A stretch of DNA of 64,000 bases, taken from contig NC_079492.1 of the NCBI RefSeq assembly GCF_020520425.1, forward strand, positions 146,599,861-146,663,860, written 5' to 3'. Made by a program: the position numbers and the translations under genes. The notes under the pieces were generated by a model. The model searched no databases. It was not told where the DNA came from and saw nothing but the letters and a program-made list of their open reading frames with translations. Of the stretch, positions 33,264 to 45,321 are shown piece after piece (position 1 is the stretch's first letter; every line of letters starts with the position of its first letter). This DNA is from Spinacia oleracea. Taxonomy: Eukaryota > Streptophyta > Magnoliopsida > Caryophyllales > Amaranthaceae.

Positions 33264-33810
33264 TGGTAAATAGGGGTTTTGTTGAGGATATCCTCAACAG
33301 ATGCAAAATGAGCCGAGACTCTCAATAAACTAGTCAGGTTCATACTCGGTTAAAGCTTTGTTCGTGTTCGTTTATTTAACAAATTATCCGAGTTTGAACA
33401 ACTTTTGAAACTTGTTTAATAAACGAGTTTGAACATGAACATGCTTAGACGCGTTCATTTAAGTTCATGAACAACTTGTATATTTATATTCATAAACAAG
33501 CTTGTTTATTTGTGTTCATATATAATTAAATTTGTCATCCATAATTGTTTTATTATACAAGAACATGTACTGATGAACATGAAAAAGGTAATACTCGGCT
33601 TGGCTCGCCTCTGCTCGGCTCGTTTGCATCCCTATGAGTAATGTTTTACCGGTGCACTGTATTTTTTTGAGTCTTTTTCTGTTTTTTTGAGAGTAATTAA
33701 GTTGAGAAACAAGAATTATTGAACCATCTACCGAGTACAACTCTATAAGACTATAATTATTGGAGTAACTCCATTACTAAAGTAAAGACTTCTACCGTCA
33801 ATAAAAGAAC

Positions 33811-34098
33811 TGATAGAGTATAAAACTAATCTTAGGGCTTCAACCATCAGCTTAAGCTTTTGGTTGAGTTGGTCATCTGACATGGTATCAGAGCCAACGT
33901 GACGCAAAGGTCACGGGTTCAAATCTCATCAACCCCTCCTTTCAAAGTGGAATATTTCGCGCTAGGTATGAAGAGGCCTATGCTGCATCCACACTTCAAG
34001 CCCAAAGGGCTTTCATGTGAGGGGGCGTGATAGAGTATAAAACTAATTTTGGACTTCAACCATCAACTTAAGCTTTTGGTGGAGTTGGTCCTCTGACA
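33811..34098 (+). mobile_element. TRIM (tiny LTR element), fossil
   Basis: Direct terminal repeats 33811-33882 (72 bp) and 34028-34098 (71 bp), both TGATAGAGTATAAAACTAAT to TCTGACA. The first is followed at once by TGGTATCAGAGCC, a tRNA-Met primer-binding site; the second is preceded by a GTGAGGGGG polypurine stretch. Flanks AGAAC and CGAAC are near-matching five-base target repeats. At 288 bp it encodes nothing. About 10% difference between the repeats suggests an old insertion. Confidence 0.85.
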
Positions 34099-34868
34099 CG
34101 AACGTATAGAGTAACTTCTGAGTTCCGACATCAAACAAAATTTTGATGAAAACTTTCTTATAGGAAAATTGAGGAGGCAGTGATGATCATTGATCATAGA
34201 CCAAGGGCCTCTTCTTTTCACCAATGAAACTTTTACTTGTCTGAACTTTCTGAAAATAAATTGAGAAGGTTTGTTTAACTATTGATTTATTAAATGCTCC
34301 ACTGACTATCCGATTTCCAAGCACCCTCTTCCCCTGATAAATGACTTTTTCTCTCATTTTGTTGGTCATCTTGTTTTTAAATACCATCGAGCAGCACACT
34401 TATTATCGATATACTTTTCTATTTAAAAAAAAAGTTGATATTATGAAAGGATGATATAAATGTTGTAAATTGCGATAATATTTTTTCAACTTTTTACCTT
34501 ACTATTGGTAATCCATACTCTGTTACATCAAAAACAGAAATTTTGAATACTTAAACAATCAATTGTTGGGATTTTTTATTTATAGGATTAGCACAAAATA
34601 AAGTTAGTTTGTTTCTCTTTTGTTATTTTTGTTAAAATCGTGTGTCACACAAGACATATTCTAGTGATTTTATCTAATAAAACTGCTACTTGGGATAGCG
34701 AATTTATTGGATAATATAATTAATTTGATATAATTTAAGGTATCCTTTTTTCCACTGAAAAAGTAAAAGAGTTTTTAGTCAATCCTACGTGAATGATAAA
34801 TCGGATAATAAATTTCATCCAATATGCAAATATTCGGTCCATATGTATTCGAGTGAAGTAATATTTAG
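34099..34868. other. Noncoding interval
   Basis: AT-rich, no gene or clear repeat seen. Confidence 0.35.
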
Positions 34869-35290
34869 TGTATCGCTATTCGACGTCCTCATATGCTAAT
34901 AACGTCCGCGTATTTTACATGAAAGGACATTTGTGCCCTTCACCACCAACTCCACCGTCATCTCCTTCATCTTCTCCTTCACCACCATCCTCTTCGCCAC
35001 CGACTCCACTGCCATATATCTCCTTCACCTCCTTCACCACCATCTCACGATCACCACCACCTTTTTCACCACACACCATAACGCAACAGCAACACCACCG
35101 CAACAACAAGACGTTAACAATTTTCTTTTATAAATAGAAATTTAGAAAAATCAAACAAATAATTAATTTGCACGGAAACAATTCAAAAAAAGAATCAGCC
35201 ACCTAAAAATTAAACACTGTTAACAAATAAAAAAAATCCATTTTTAAAAAAAAGAGGTGAATGCCGCCCAAATTTGGCGTGTGAAGCCAT

Positions 35291-35395
35291 GGTTGTGCCG
35301 CCCTGTATAAGCGGCGGGGGCCATGGACCATGGTCCACCCACCCAAGATCTGCGGCTGAACCAAGGCCGCCACCGCTAATCCAAGGCGGCACAAC
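35291..35395. repeat. GC-rich hairpin inside element A
   Basis: GGTTGTGCCGCCCTGTATAA pairs with the later TTAGCGGTGG / GGCGGCACAAC segment, giving arms of about 30 bases and a loop holding CCATGGACCATGG. Similar peptides on both strands reflect this symmetry, not genes. Confidence 0.65.
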
Positions 35396-35424
35396 AAAGA
35401 AATTAATTTTATTTTTGAAAAACT

Positions 35425-36807
35425 TGAAGGAAATAATGCCCTTGGTCCAAGTATGCATTCTATGTTAAGTCTAATAAATGCGGTTCAGTATTAATTAACA
35501 AGTTAATAATTCAGTGAGATCAAGTGAGCTGAATGCCTAGCTAGAGGCCGCTTCAGTTCAAGTGGAATTAATGATATTAATCCACAGCTTACTCTTGACT
35601 GAACCCGTAGGGTCACACAAATAGTACGTAAACGGATCAAGTATTTAATGGCATTAAATACTCCATCTATGAATATTCGGAACCGACGGACCTTGGTTTC
35701 AGTGGGAGCTAAGATCGTCACAGGCAAGAAATGAATACTCCGGAAACGATGATATTGCCGGAAACGGAAATATGGATCGTATCGGAAATATGAATATTAT
35801 CCAAGTCGTAGATGTTGCCGGAAACGGAAACATGGTACGTATCGGAAAATATTATTGGAAATGGAAATATTACCAGAATCAGAAATATTGCCGGAAACGG
35901 AAATATTGTCAGAATCGGAAATATTGCCGGAATCGGAAAATAATTCCGGAAACGGAAATATTAAATATTTGTTCGAAACGGAAATTAATTCCGGAATCGG
36001 AAATATTAAATATTGTTCGTATCGGAAATAGATTCCGGAAATGGAAATTTAATCGGAAGCGTATCGTACGAATTAGCATCGGACGAGGCTTGCCGGACGA
36101 AGGCCCAGCACGAAGCCGGGGCCATCGCCCAGCAAGCATGCGCGCCACAAGCCCAGCCAAGGCAGCGCCCAGGCCTACCGCAAGGCAGGCCCAGCGCGCG
36201 CCAAGGGCCACGGCTGCGTGGGCCGTGCTGCGCGGGCTGCTGCTCGCACGCGCATGGGCAGCCCTTGTGGCTGCCGTGTGTGTGTGAGTTTGTGCTCATG
36301 CGTGATTCCTGAATCTACAAGAGTCAGTGTATGATTAAATTTCTATTCCTAATTGGATAAATTAATTAAATAGAATTCATGTAGGATTCTAATTCCAATT
36401 AATTCGCATCCTACTAGGATTACGATTCCTTTTCATAACTCTATAAATAAAGGCCTAGGGGTCATAATTTATACACAAGTTTCAAAGTATTCAAAAGTGA
36501 GTTTTTTGAGAGAAAATTAAAACACACATCTTGCTCAAAAGTGCCGAAATTTTCTAGTACCTTAAGGGCGATTCTAGTTGGTCAATCTTAAGGCGGATCC
36601 GGACGTGCTGTGGACTATCTACGGAGGGACGACACTTGGAGTCCTAAAGACTTGTTCTTGTTCGGTTCGGGCGCAGCTAGGGAGGGCACGCAACAAAGAG
36701 TATGCATCTAAATTATGCTATATGATTATGTGTAAATAATATGTTGTCCTGGGTTAATGGTTGTTTCCGCATGATCTATGTAATGTCATATGTATCATAA
36801 CCTAACA
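35425..36807. mobile_element. Solo LTR, 1,383 bp, fossil
   Basis: Starts TGAAGGAAATAATG and ends CATAACCTAACA, with the perfect five-base target repeat AAACT at 35420-35424 and 36808-36812. No internal region and no second LTR are present, so it arose by recombination between LTRs. Within it, 35740-36050 is an array of about 18-base units on GCCGGAAACGGAAATATT, and 36080-36290 is GC-rich. A TATA-like CTCTATAAATA at 36440-36450 may mark the old promoter. Superfamily (Ty1/copia or Ty3/gypsy) cannot be told from the LTR alone. Confidence 0.88.
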
Positions 36808-37202
36808 AAACTTACCTCTCAAACGCGACGTCGGCGGAGGGTTGGACGACGGGGCCATTGGATTCCTCTTTCGCGGCATCTCCGGCGCTTGGCTACAAAC
36901 CGGCGCGGTGGGTGGGGAGGAGCGCAACAGCAGCAATGACAAGTGGAATGTGTGCGGTGATGGTGATGGTGGTAAGCTGCGGTTTGTGGTGGTGTGGTGC
37001 GGTTTCCAGTGGTGGTGAAGGAGTGGTGGAGTAACAGGGGTGGTGGTGGTGACTTAAGCAGGGAAAAAGTAAGGCTGGGGTGAGAGGGGAAGGGGAGGGA
37101 GGTGGGTTTAATTTTATTAGGGGTACGTAGTAGCGTACTTTTACTTTTGAAATGAGGGCGTTTTTAGCGGAATAGGAAGTCGAATAAAAACGCCTATGGG
37201 GA

Positions 37203-38257
37203 TTTTTATTCGACGCCCTATTCCGTTAAAAACGCCCTTATTTATTGCGTGAAAGTACAAATTTACCCCTTCCCTCCTCACCCTATCTCTCTCACCTCTG
37301 CTCTTCCCCTCACTCCATCCCTCACGCCCGCCACCTATTCCGACCAACCAAAATTATCTCCGGCAACCCCTTGCCGCACTCCGGTCGGGTTTGTTTTCTC
37401 CCTTTGACACCTCTGTTCTTTGCACCTCTGTTTTCTGATCTCCCTACCGTTCCCCAATATGTTTTCCGTCCAGAATTCATGATTTCCAAAACCGACCGAA
37501 ACCGCCGGCGTTTCTGGGCTGCATCCCCGCGCCGCACTCCCCCTGTCCGAGCTTCGCACTTGCCGCGAACTAGTGGTGAATATCTCGCTGCACTCCCATC
37601 TATTTCTTGCCGGAGTTGGTTTCTCGCCGGCAGTTTTTTTTTATTTTTTTGTTTGAATTAATGTTGGCCGCGCACAGGTTTTGCGTGGCTTTCTTGGCCT
37701 CCGCGCATGCACAACCTGTGCGCCGACGACACGGGGTCCATGCAGATCTGGTGCAAGACTGTCGTGTCACCCGCGTACAGGTTATGCGCGGAGGCCAGGA
37801 AAGCCAAGCAAAGCTTGTGCGTGGGCGGCAATATCAGGTTTGAAAAAAAAATTAATTTTTTTTTTTAATTTTGAATTTATGGCTGTTTAGTTTTAATTGT
37901 CATGGTTTATTTTTGTTTTTATTATTATGATTTAATTTATGTTTAATTTTCTGTTTTTATTATGAATGGAAAATATAATTATTTTATTTTATTATATTAA
38001 TAAGATACTAATTATATTCTAGATTAAAAATTAACTAATTTATCAATTAATTTCAAAAAAAATTAAAAAAATTGTTGCCGGAATTAATGGTTTCCGGCGA
38101 GGAAATATGGACGCCGGCCGGAGGGGGAGGCGAGGGGGAGGGGGAGGGGTGAAAAATAATGGAGGGAGGGGGTAAGTTTTTGTAAGGGTAAATATGTACT
38201 TTCACGTTAAAAACGCGGGCGATATTAGCGTACACGGGCGTCGAATAACGATACACA
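37203..38257. mobile_element. Foldback/MULE-like element B
   Basis: Left end TTTTTATTCGACGCCC then GTTAAAAACGCCC and TGAAAGTACA; right end the complement of TGTATCGTTATTCGACGCCC then GTTTTTAACGTGAAAG. The ends match those of element A. Proline-rich open frames inside are composition effects. A large hairpin sits at its centre. Confidence 0.6.
37669..37829. repeat. Near-continuous palindrome inside element B
   Basis: GCGCACAGGTTTTGCGTGGC onward pairs with the complement of 37744-37829, with arms of about 75 bases meeting near CCATGCAGATCTGG (37738-37751). GC-rich in an AT-rich setting. Confidence 0.7.
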
Positions 38258-40835
38258 TTGTTTAATACGCAATACTTCATACTCCGTATGTTTTGTTTGC
38301 TAGGTCTGAAATTTCGCATTTGGGTTAGGAAACTTAATTAAACCATTTTTTAAACGTAACACTAGTGTTTCAACCCAATTAGAACCAATTTTTGAGTTTA
38401 GTTTTATTATTATACTCTATCTCTCTCCCAAAAAAAAATCACACATATGCCTGAGTACTAGCTTACTTGTATTATGAATTATTTCCGATAAATGATAATG
38501 TTTAAAATGAAACTGTTATCCATCTTTTGTAGGTACTACTCGTATTAGTTACTTTACTCACTTTTCTTAGCATGGACGCTAGCTAGAGTTAATGAAAATA
38601 ACTTTTTCATACGGAGGGACTATAAATGAAAATGTGAATAAAGAAGAATACGTGACATGAATAAAAATACCCGTGCTATCTTCCCCTCTCAAAAAAAAAA
38701 AAAAAAAGTCGAGTATGAAGAATATGAAGAATATTTTGGCCTTTTTAGTTTCTCCACAAGGACTATAACATTTGCAACCAAAATTAAACTAAATGAGGGC
38801 TCTAAGTTATATGTCTAATTAAAAAAGTAATCAAGGTTCCATAGTGAATTGAAGTGTCGAATTCCCAATAAGTCAATTTTATAATTTAGATATTTCATAT
38901 TTTATGAAATCTATTACAAGATGTGAATTAGTTATTACGGTTACGTTTAATTTGTAATTGTAAGACGGATGTGAAAAATGTAACTATATAAGCAACTATT
39001 CTTCAAAAATACGTTTTGTGGATGATTTGACATCCCTCCAAATAGTATTTGCACATAAATGTTTGAACGTATCCAACTTTTGACTTACAAGCACAAGTAT
39101 GAATTTGTAGTGTAATAGTGCTAAAATCACACTCTTTACATTTGACACAATGATAAAATGTCACTTTTAAGGAAATTTTAACAACAAGACATCACACACG
39201 TTGAAAGTTTAAGATAGAATAAATCTATCCGTTCAATGTAAATTAACCTAAAGTAATCGCAATCTCCCCCCTTTATATAACCTGTCATTATAAGCAGATC
39301 AGTCTTCACTAAAACCTAAACTATCATCAACACCCGCCGCCACTCCCCAAATCCTCTCTACATGTGTCATCCTTCTCGGAGTTTTCCAACCGTAAAATCT
39401 TGAATTATCCCATTGTCTGGGTAATCGATATTCAAATCCGAGGTAAATCTCATCCTTTATGATTTACATTTCCTATAACCCATAAAGAAGGGTTATGGTT
39501 ATCCATTCTCTTAATTATTTTAAATGGATTTTGTAAGCAACCTATTTATTTTTCTGATTAGTCCTCATGCTATATTCTTGGATAATCTTTAAGTCAATTC
39601 AATAGTTCAATTTTTCTTTTCTTTTCTAAATTCTAGTTGATGAGATCTAATCATTTTAATTTGATTTTGGAAAATAAAATTTCTTATAAACTTATTCGAA
39701 TTAAGAACGATTAATTACCTTGTTCAAGATAAATAATCCAGATCTATGGTTTATCAGATGTTAAAATGATCTTCATGTCAAGTCTTATTTATTCCTCATT
39801 GTTGAACTTGTGTATGGACATCACTTTTCAATAATTGCTAGACTAATTAGTGAAGTCAAAATGTTTAGATTGTTCTAGATTTTGGTTAATTGTGAGATCA
39901 TGTATTGGGTGTCCTAAATTTTGGTCAATTGAAATAGAAGAATCAATAATTAAATTGAAGTAAAAGAAAGAATTTGGTGATTCATGAATTTTATAAATTC
40001 ATGTTTGTCAAATCACAAATGTAGTATAGATGTGGAATTAGTTTTTCATGCAAAAAGAGTGTTCATGCAAAAATATAGAGTTTCACGTCAAACAAAAAAA
40101 AAGTTTTAAAATATATAGCATCCACACCTAGTTATTGCACTTTCAGTACCAAAAATATTTTTAAAAGGATTATTTTCTATTCTTTCCACATTTTTTTTAC
40201 CTTTTACTCGTAGTTTTTACTACTTATACTTTTTGTTATTATTTATTACCTCGTTAAAAGTGACTGTCTTAACTTATATTCAGGTGAATTCAAGGACATC
40301 GAAAAATAAAAAAATTCAATAAAACATAAAATTAGGTCAGGGAAAATATGTTATACTAAAAGTGTTTTACTCTTGATTCATACTTTAGGTAATTAGGATT
40401 ATACTAGTACAAAATTGGGGGATTTCATAAATTGAATTGAATAAATGATTAAAATTGAGTTAAGTAGTCCTGTATCAAGATCATATTGCAAATGCCATTT
40501 TTTTTATATATTATTGTTAGGTTATATTGATTAACTTTATCAATTCCAAGATCTTAAATTAGGGTTCATAGGTAAGTTGGAGGTTTCTATGAAATGGAGT
40601 TATTTACAAAATTAGGTAAAATTCGTCTCAATGACCCACACTATATAGTATATATAAGGGTTGGATAACAATATATACAACCTTAATTGGGTGCAAGGTG
40701 CAACATGAAGTATAATATAAGGGTGCAAACTGCAAAGCATCAAGCATGACATAAAGTTTAACGTCTTCGGAAAAACGGTCGGAGCTTGAGATTTTAATAT
40801 TTTTTTGACTTTTTATCTTTTAAGTATCTTTCACC
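38258..40835. other. Noncoding interval with a promoter-like spot
   Basis: Mostly AT-rich. At 39265-39445 there is TTTATATAACC, then a C-rich leader-like stretch and CCGAGGTAAAT, which looks like a donor splice site. No downstream coding exon was found, so it may be the stranded 5' end of a copied gene. This is weak evidence. Confidence 0.3.
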
Positions 40836-40997
40836 CAATGGCGGATCTTAGGTATGGCCCCTCCGGCCGAAAATTTTTATAGTGTAATTTTAGTTACGGC
40901 CCCTCTAAAATTTGTGTATAATTGTATAATTACGTAGTATATTGCTTAATTTTTTTCTACCAGCCCCCCTCATAAAAACGTTCATGGTCCGCCAGTA
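40836..40997. mobile_element. hAT-type MITE, 162 bp
   Basis: Ends CAATGGCGGATC and the complement of TACTGGCGGACC; eight-base flanks CTTTCACC (40828-40835) and GTTTCACC (40998-41005) match at seven positions. Confidence 0.7.
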
Positions 40998-41096
40998 GTT
41001 TCACCATTGCTCAAGTAAGTTAAACCCTAAATTAACCACCTCATCTGTCTTTATCTTCTTCTACAGAAATAAAACCTATGATCATATATATACTAG

Positions 41097-41850
41097 GGCC
41101 CTGTTTGGTTAGGAGCGGTTAGTTGTTAGCTGATAGCTGGATTGACTAGCTGTTAGCGGTTAACTGTTTGCATTAGCTGATTTGACTAGTTGGTTGCATT
41201 AGTTGTTTGTGTAAAAGTGTTTGGTAAATTAGCTGATAGTTGTTAGCTGTTTAATATGTAAAATGACCATTAAAGACATTGACATACTTTGTTTCTTATT
41301 AATATTAGACAAATATGTTTTGTGTTAATTTTTTTCTCTTTATATTTTTCTAATAAACATTGACTAAATAAACTAAATTTTTTTTTCAAAAATTAAATTA
41401 TTCTTAATTTTTTTTTTAATAATATATATTCTTCAAATAGAGAAATATTACTAATGAAATTTTAAGCATGATTGCAATATACTTCAATTGCTTCAAAGTA
41501 CTAATATAATTTTTTTTTTTGCAACAAAAAACGAATCTAGTAAATAGGATGAAATGAAAAAGAAAGTGAGTAATGTTTTTAGGAGAAAAATATGTAGGGT
41601 ACCAAGGTTGATAGTGGTTGTAATTATAGGCAATGGTAGGACCAAATAGTCATTTTCATCAACTTTCTCAAACCTCTAATTGCAAAAAGCTCCTATACTG
41701 AGCTTTTTCAAAATTAGTTTTTTCACCCCAAAACTCTCTTCCAATCCTCTCCTAACCAAACACTCCCAATTAGCTTTTTCTAAAGGTCAAACCTCTAATT
41801 CACCCCAAAAAGCTCTTTTTTCCTCAAACCTCTCCTAACCAAACACCCCC
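41097..41850. mobile_element. PIF/Harbinger (Tourist-like) MITE, 754 bp
   Basis: Ends GGCCCTGTTTGGTTAGGAG and the complement of CTCCTAACCAAACACCCCC, flanked by TAG. The right terminus is present twice (about 41745-41770 and 41830-41850), so the element has a duplicated end. Confidence 0.75.
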
Positions 41851-42239
41851 TAGATCGAAGAGGAGAGATCCATGATCACCATGATTTTTAGCTTAACGTA
41901 TCATATCTTACAACCTGCTTTTTTTAGGGAGGTGGGGGTGTTCTAATTGATGTGCTCTACTTGTATCTTGGTTTTGATTCACTGAAGTAATTCAGCTCGT
42001 TAGTAATTGACAAACTACCTAGACAAAAGATGAAAGAGGAAGTATAACGCCATATGGAGTGGTTATGCCATGTACATATAAAATACTTCATGTTGCTCCT
42101 TGCACTCCATTTAAGATTGTATTATTCTATGCACCCAACCTATAGTTTGTGTCGTTGAGGTCAATTTTTGCTTATAAACTTACTCCTTATTGGCACAATT
42201 TGTTATAATCATCTCATAGTAAACCAAAATTATATGCTT

Positions 42240-43790
42240 TTTTTTACAAAGGCTAACTAAACAACATTATGGGAAATTAGAAAAGTATGTTAAATCTCGT
42301 GAAACTCCAGTTGCAAGAATATGAGTTCGTTCCACCCACTTTCGCTCTACCTTGTGAACGTTGCACCAAGAGATCAAAATCCTTACCTAGGGTCTTGATT
42401 TCTTCTAGTGTCCAATGAATCTGCAGCTTCTGGGAATCCTTGCCAATAGCGTTTGCACCAACAACCGGGAGTCAGTAAGAATTGTAACATTCTCCAAACT
42501 TGCCGAGCCCACTTCATGCCAAAAGGTAAGCCATTACTTCAGCTTGTAAGGCACTCTTTGTAGTTCCTGAAGATGCCCCTCCCATTAATAATTCAACGGT
42601 CCTTAGGTGATTCTCCCACACTAAACACATTCCTGCACTGCGGCTATTTTTATGCTAAGAACCATCCACCCGAATCATCACAGTTGAATCTTCAATGCCG
42701 ACGTGGTTAATTATAGATTTGAAAAATCCTGGGGCAATATTTGGCTCATTTTCTGGAGGATGAAGAAACTGCAGCGAATTATAGAGCTTGTTAATAAACA
42801 CTTTGTGCTGGTCAAGTCCCTCCTTGATCAAAGAAAATACTGAGACAATGGTGGTGATGTCATGCCTGAAAACTCGGTTGGTACTCGAAAACCATATTGC
42901 CCATAAAGTAATAAATGAAAGAGATACTTCGGGAACTATTTTCCCATCCTGGCGTTGAAATAGCCGAATATAAAATAGGAACCAATCCGTGAAGGAAATA
43001 GTTTCATTGATTTACGAATCGATTGCAAGCAAACCATCCTCCAAGCCCGTTGTGCTATCGTGCATAAATGAAAAATATGTTGAATATTTTCCTCTCCATT
43101 TGCACAGAAATCACAGCCAACCTCCATCTGGATCCCTCTAGATTTAAGGTTATACTTCTACGCAATTTCATTATGGAGAAATTTGCATAAGATTTTTTTC
43201 ATTTTGGTGGAATCTCGAGGGACCAAAGATTCTTATAAAAATTTGAGGGAGCTCTATGGCCCAAGGTCAAATCTTCCAAGGCTGGCATTGCGTAAGAAGA
43301 TTTAACATTAAACTTACCCGACTAATGGTATGTCCAGTGAAGGAAATCATCATGATCCGAAGATGGAAGTTCCGTTCCCACAATTCGTCGAGCGTCTTCA
43401 AATTCGAAACTAGCTTTGACCCTAGCATAATTTCAACCTAAACTCGATGGTAAAATAAATTGGCTAACCTTCCAATCTCTGGCATTTCAAAGAGAAACTT
43501 TCGAATTATAACCTGGCACCCTCCTTAGAACCGATGCCACAACGCGATGACCATTACCAATTTTTCAGTCACATCCTTTCAGGAGTAAGTTGCTAGCTCG
43601 ACAAAGACCTCCCATACCCCAAGAGAAACCTTTCCCTTCAACCTTAACCATTAAACCTGTTTGCAAAGGCATTGGAAATTTCTTACCATAAATCCTTGCC
43701 AGTGCGCATGCATTGTGGATTGTTGAACAAACGCAAAGCTTGCTTCATTAAAAGAGCCTTGTTCAAGGAAGTCATCCCCTAGAAGAGAAT
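42240..43790 (-). mobile_element. LINE, plant L1 clade, broken 3' fragment
   Basis: On the minus strand the pieces run from a SLNKALLMKQALRL segment near 43760, through a zf-RVT-like CDFCANGEENIQHIFHLC (43085-43127 region), to an RNase H-like end with IHWTLEEIKTLGKDF near 42400. The poly-A tail appears as a T-run at 42238-42246. Many stops and frame changes interrupt it. The order matches the LINE at 12.6-14.6 kb. Confidence 0.78.
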
Positions 43791-44333
43791 ATGAAAAACC
43801 AAAAGGAAAGGATGGCTAAAGAATAGAAGAATATGAAAAACCTATAAGAGAAAAGTAAAATAGGGCAGGGGAAGTAAACCGGCGAGTGGCGCACATAGTC
43901 GGATCGTTCTCGAGGGACGAGTTAAGCTAAGGTACCAACGGTCCAACACTTCACGAGCTGCTAAACTTCAACTAGTGAAAATCCAAAAATGAGAAGAAAG
44001 GGGGGAAATCCTTCAAGTTAACACCCCTTTAGCTCTTCAAGTTCATAAGTAAGAAGGGTGACTTTATAGATCTATAATACCCCTTAATTTAAAAAGATAG
44101 AAAAGGATATTAGTTAGAGTCGAGGGCTTCAATTCCTGAAAAAGTATGTGATATTTTATTTTTGTTTCTACTACGAGGAGTTCCCACCGCCTTTGACGAG
44201 TGGACTAATCTCCCGCGGGAGTTTACCTGGGTACCTCATGGGTATCATCCCTCTTAGTTAGAGTCGGGGGCTTCCTGAAAAATTATGTGATATTGATGTG
44301 TGAATTGTGCATATATCGTGATTCGTGACATTT
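43791..44333. repeat. Short local duplications
   Basis: TTAGTTAGAGTCGAGGGCTT (44111) recurs as TTAGTTAGAGTCGGGGGCTT (44255), and CTACTACGAGGAGTTCCCAC (44168) recurs near 45730 beyond the LTR element. No gene seen. Confidence 0.45.
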
Positions 44334-44524
44334 TGTCAAATATTGTGTAATCCCGTATCCTTCTCATTAATAACACACGTATATATATAGTACAACTCAT
44401 TACCTAAACCCTAGATTACATATTAGGTAACATACCATATGTAGGACTCATATTAGGTAACATACCATATTTAGGACTCTACAGAATATTCACAATATAA
44501 TATCTCCTATATTCTATCTTAACA
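44334..44524 (-). repeat. 3' LTR of the small LTR element
   Basis: 191 bp, TG..CA bounded on the minus strand. Holds an internal short duplication (ATTAGGTAACATACCATAT twice). Confidence 0.88.
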
Positions 44525-45321
44525 TCCCCCCTCAAGGTGGAGCATGAAGATCTCGAATGCCCATCTTGTTCAAAAAAAAAAAAAACTCAAATTGCTTCTT
44601 CCCCAACGCTTTAGTGACGATATCTGCTAACTGAACCTTCGTCGACACATACGACGGGCTGATGACTGCCTTGTCTCACTCTCATCACTACACGTCGTCT
44701 CATCGACACCTGTCGTTGCTGAGACGACGTCTGATTCCACTCGACTGGGTGTATAATGTTGTTGTTCCTCCCTCACAGGCGACGACACCCCTTCATCGAC
44801 GCCACTAGTCAACGACACGTCCTCATTGTCACCTGTATGCGACAACACTCCCTCAGTATCACCCGTAGGTGACGACACTCCCTCAGTATCACTCATATCA
44901 TATAACATAACTCTATCTCATATGATATTCTATCCTCTAGGATAACTACGTTATCCTTAACTCCCTCCCTCATTCGTAACGGCAGTTTCACGAACATTGC
45001 GATTGGAAACACCATTCTTCAATAAAAAAAAATCGAGCAAGAACGCCATTCTTTTCGAACCTGCACTTTTTTTTTTTCCTCTCTTGATGAGAACGCCCTT
45101 CTTTTCGAACTCACCAATTATCTCAATATGAATACTCGAATTGGACGCGATTCCAAGTACGAGTCTTTTCTCCAACACCAACCTCATCTTCTACCAATTT
45201 GCAGCGGAATTATTATATTAATTACGAATCCCGCCGGTGGATTTATTTTTCTAACCCACCGGCAGGGGATAATTTTTTTTTTTGTAGACGGGTCGTAGAT
45301 CTCCCTAAGCTCTTGATACCA

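Larger units (their letters stand above)
34869..37190. mobile_element. Foldback/MULE-like element A, split by a solo LTR
   Basis: Left end TGTATCGCTATTCGACGTCC then TAACGTCCGCGT; right end the complement of TTTTTATTCGACTTCC then CCGCTAAAAACGCC. Next to the ends are CACC-rich and GGTGG-rich stretches that pair with each other. Without the LTR it is about 0.93 kb. A GC-rich hairpin sits inside. It abuts element B head to head near 37190-37203. No transposase is seen. Confidence 0.6.

Noticed and set aside
33883-33896. tRNA-Met fragment as an RNA gene
   Set aside because: It is the primer-binding site of the TRIM at 33811-34098.
35203-35468. Similar GGG/PPP-rich peptides on opposite strands
   Set aside because: The similarity is produced by an inverted repeat (35291-35395), not by two genes.
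35772-36312. Open frames of 97-171 codons on both strands
   Set aside because: They lie inside the solo LTR, in its GGAAA array and GC-rich island, and have no domain.
37141-37890. Proline- and arginine-rich open frames
   Set aside because: They sit within a foldback element and its palindrome; composition effect.
44627-44908. Acidic 93-codon frame as a host gene
   Set aside because: It lies inside the young LTR element and is part of that fossil.
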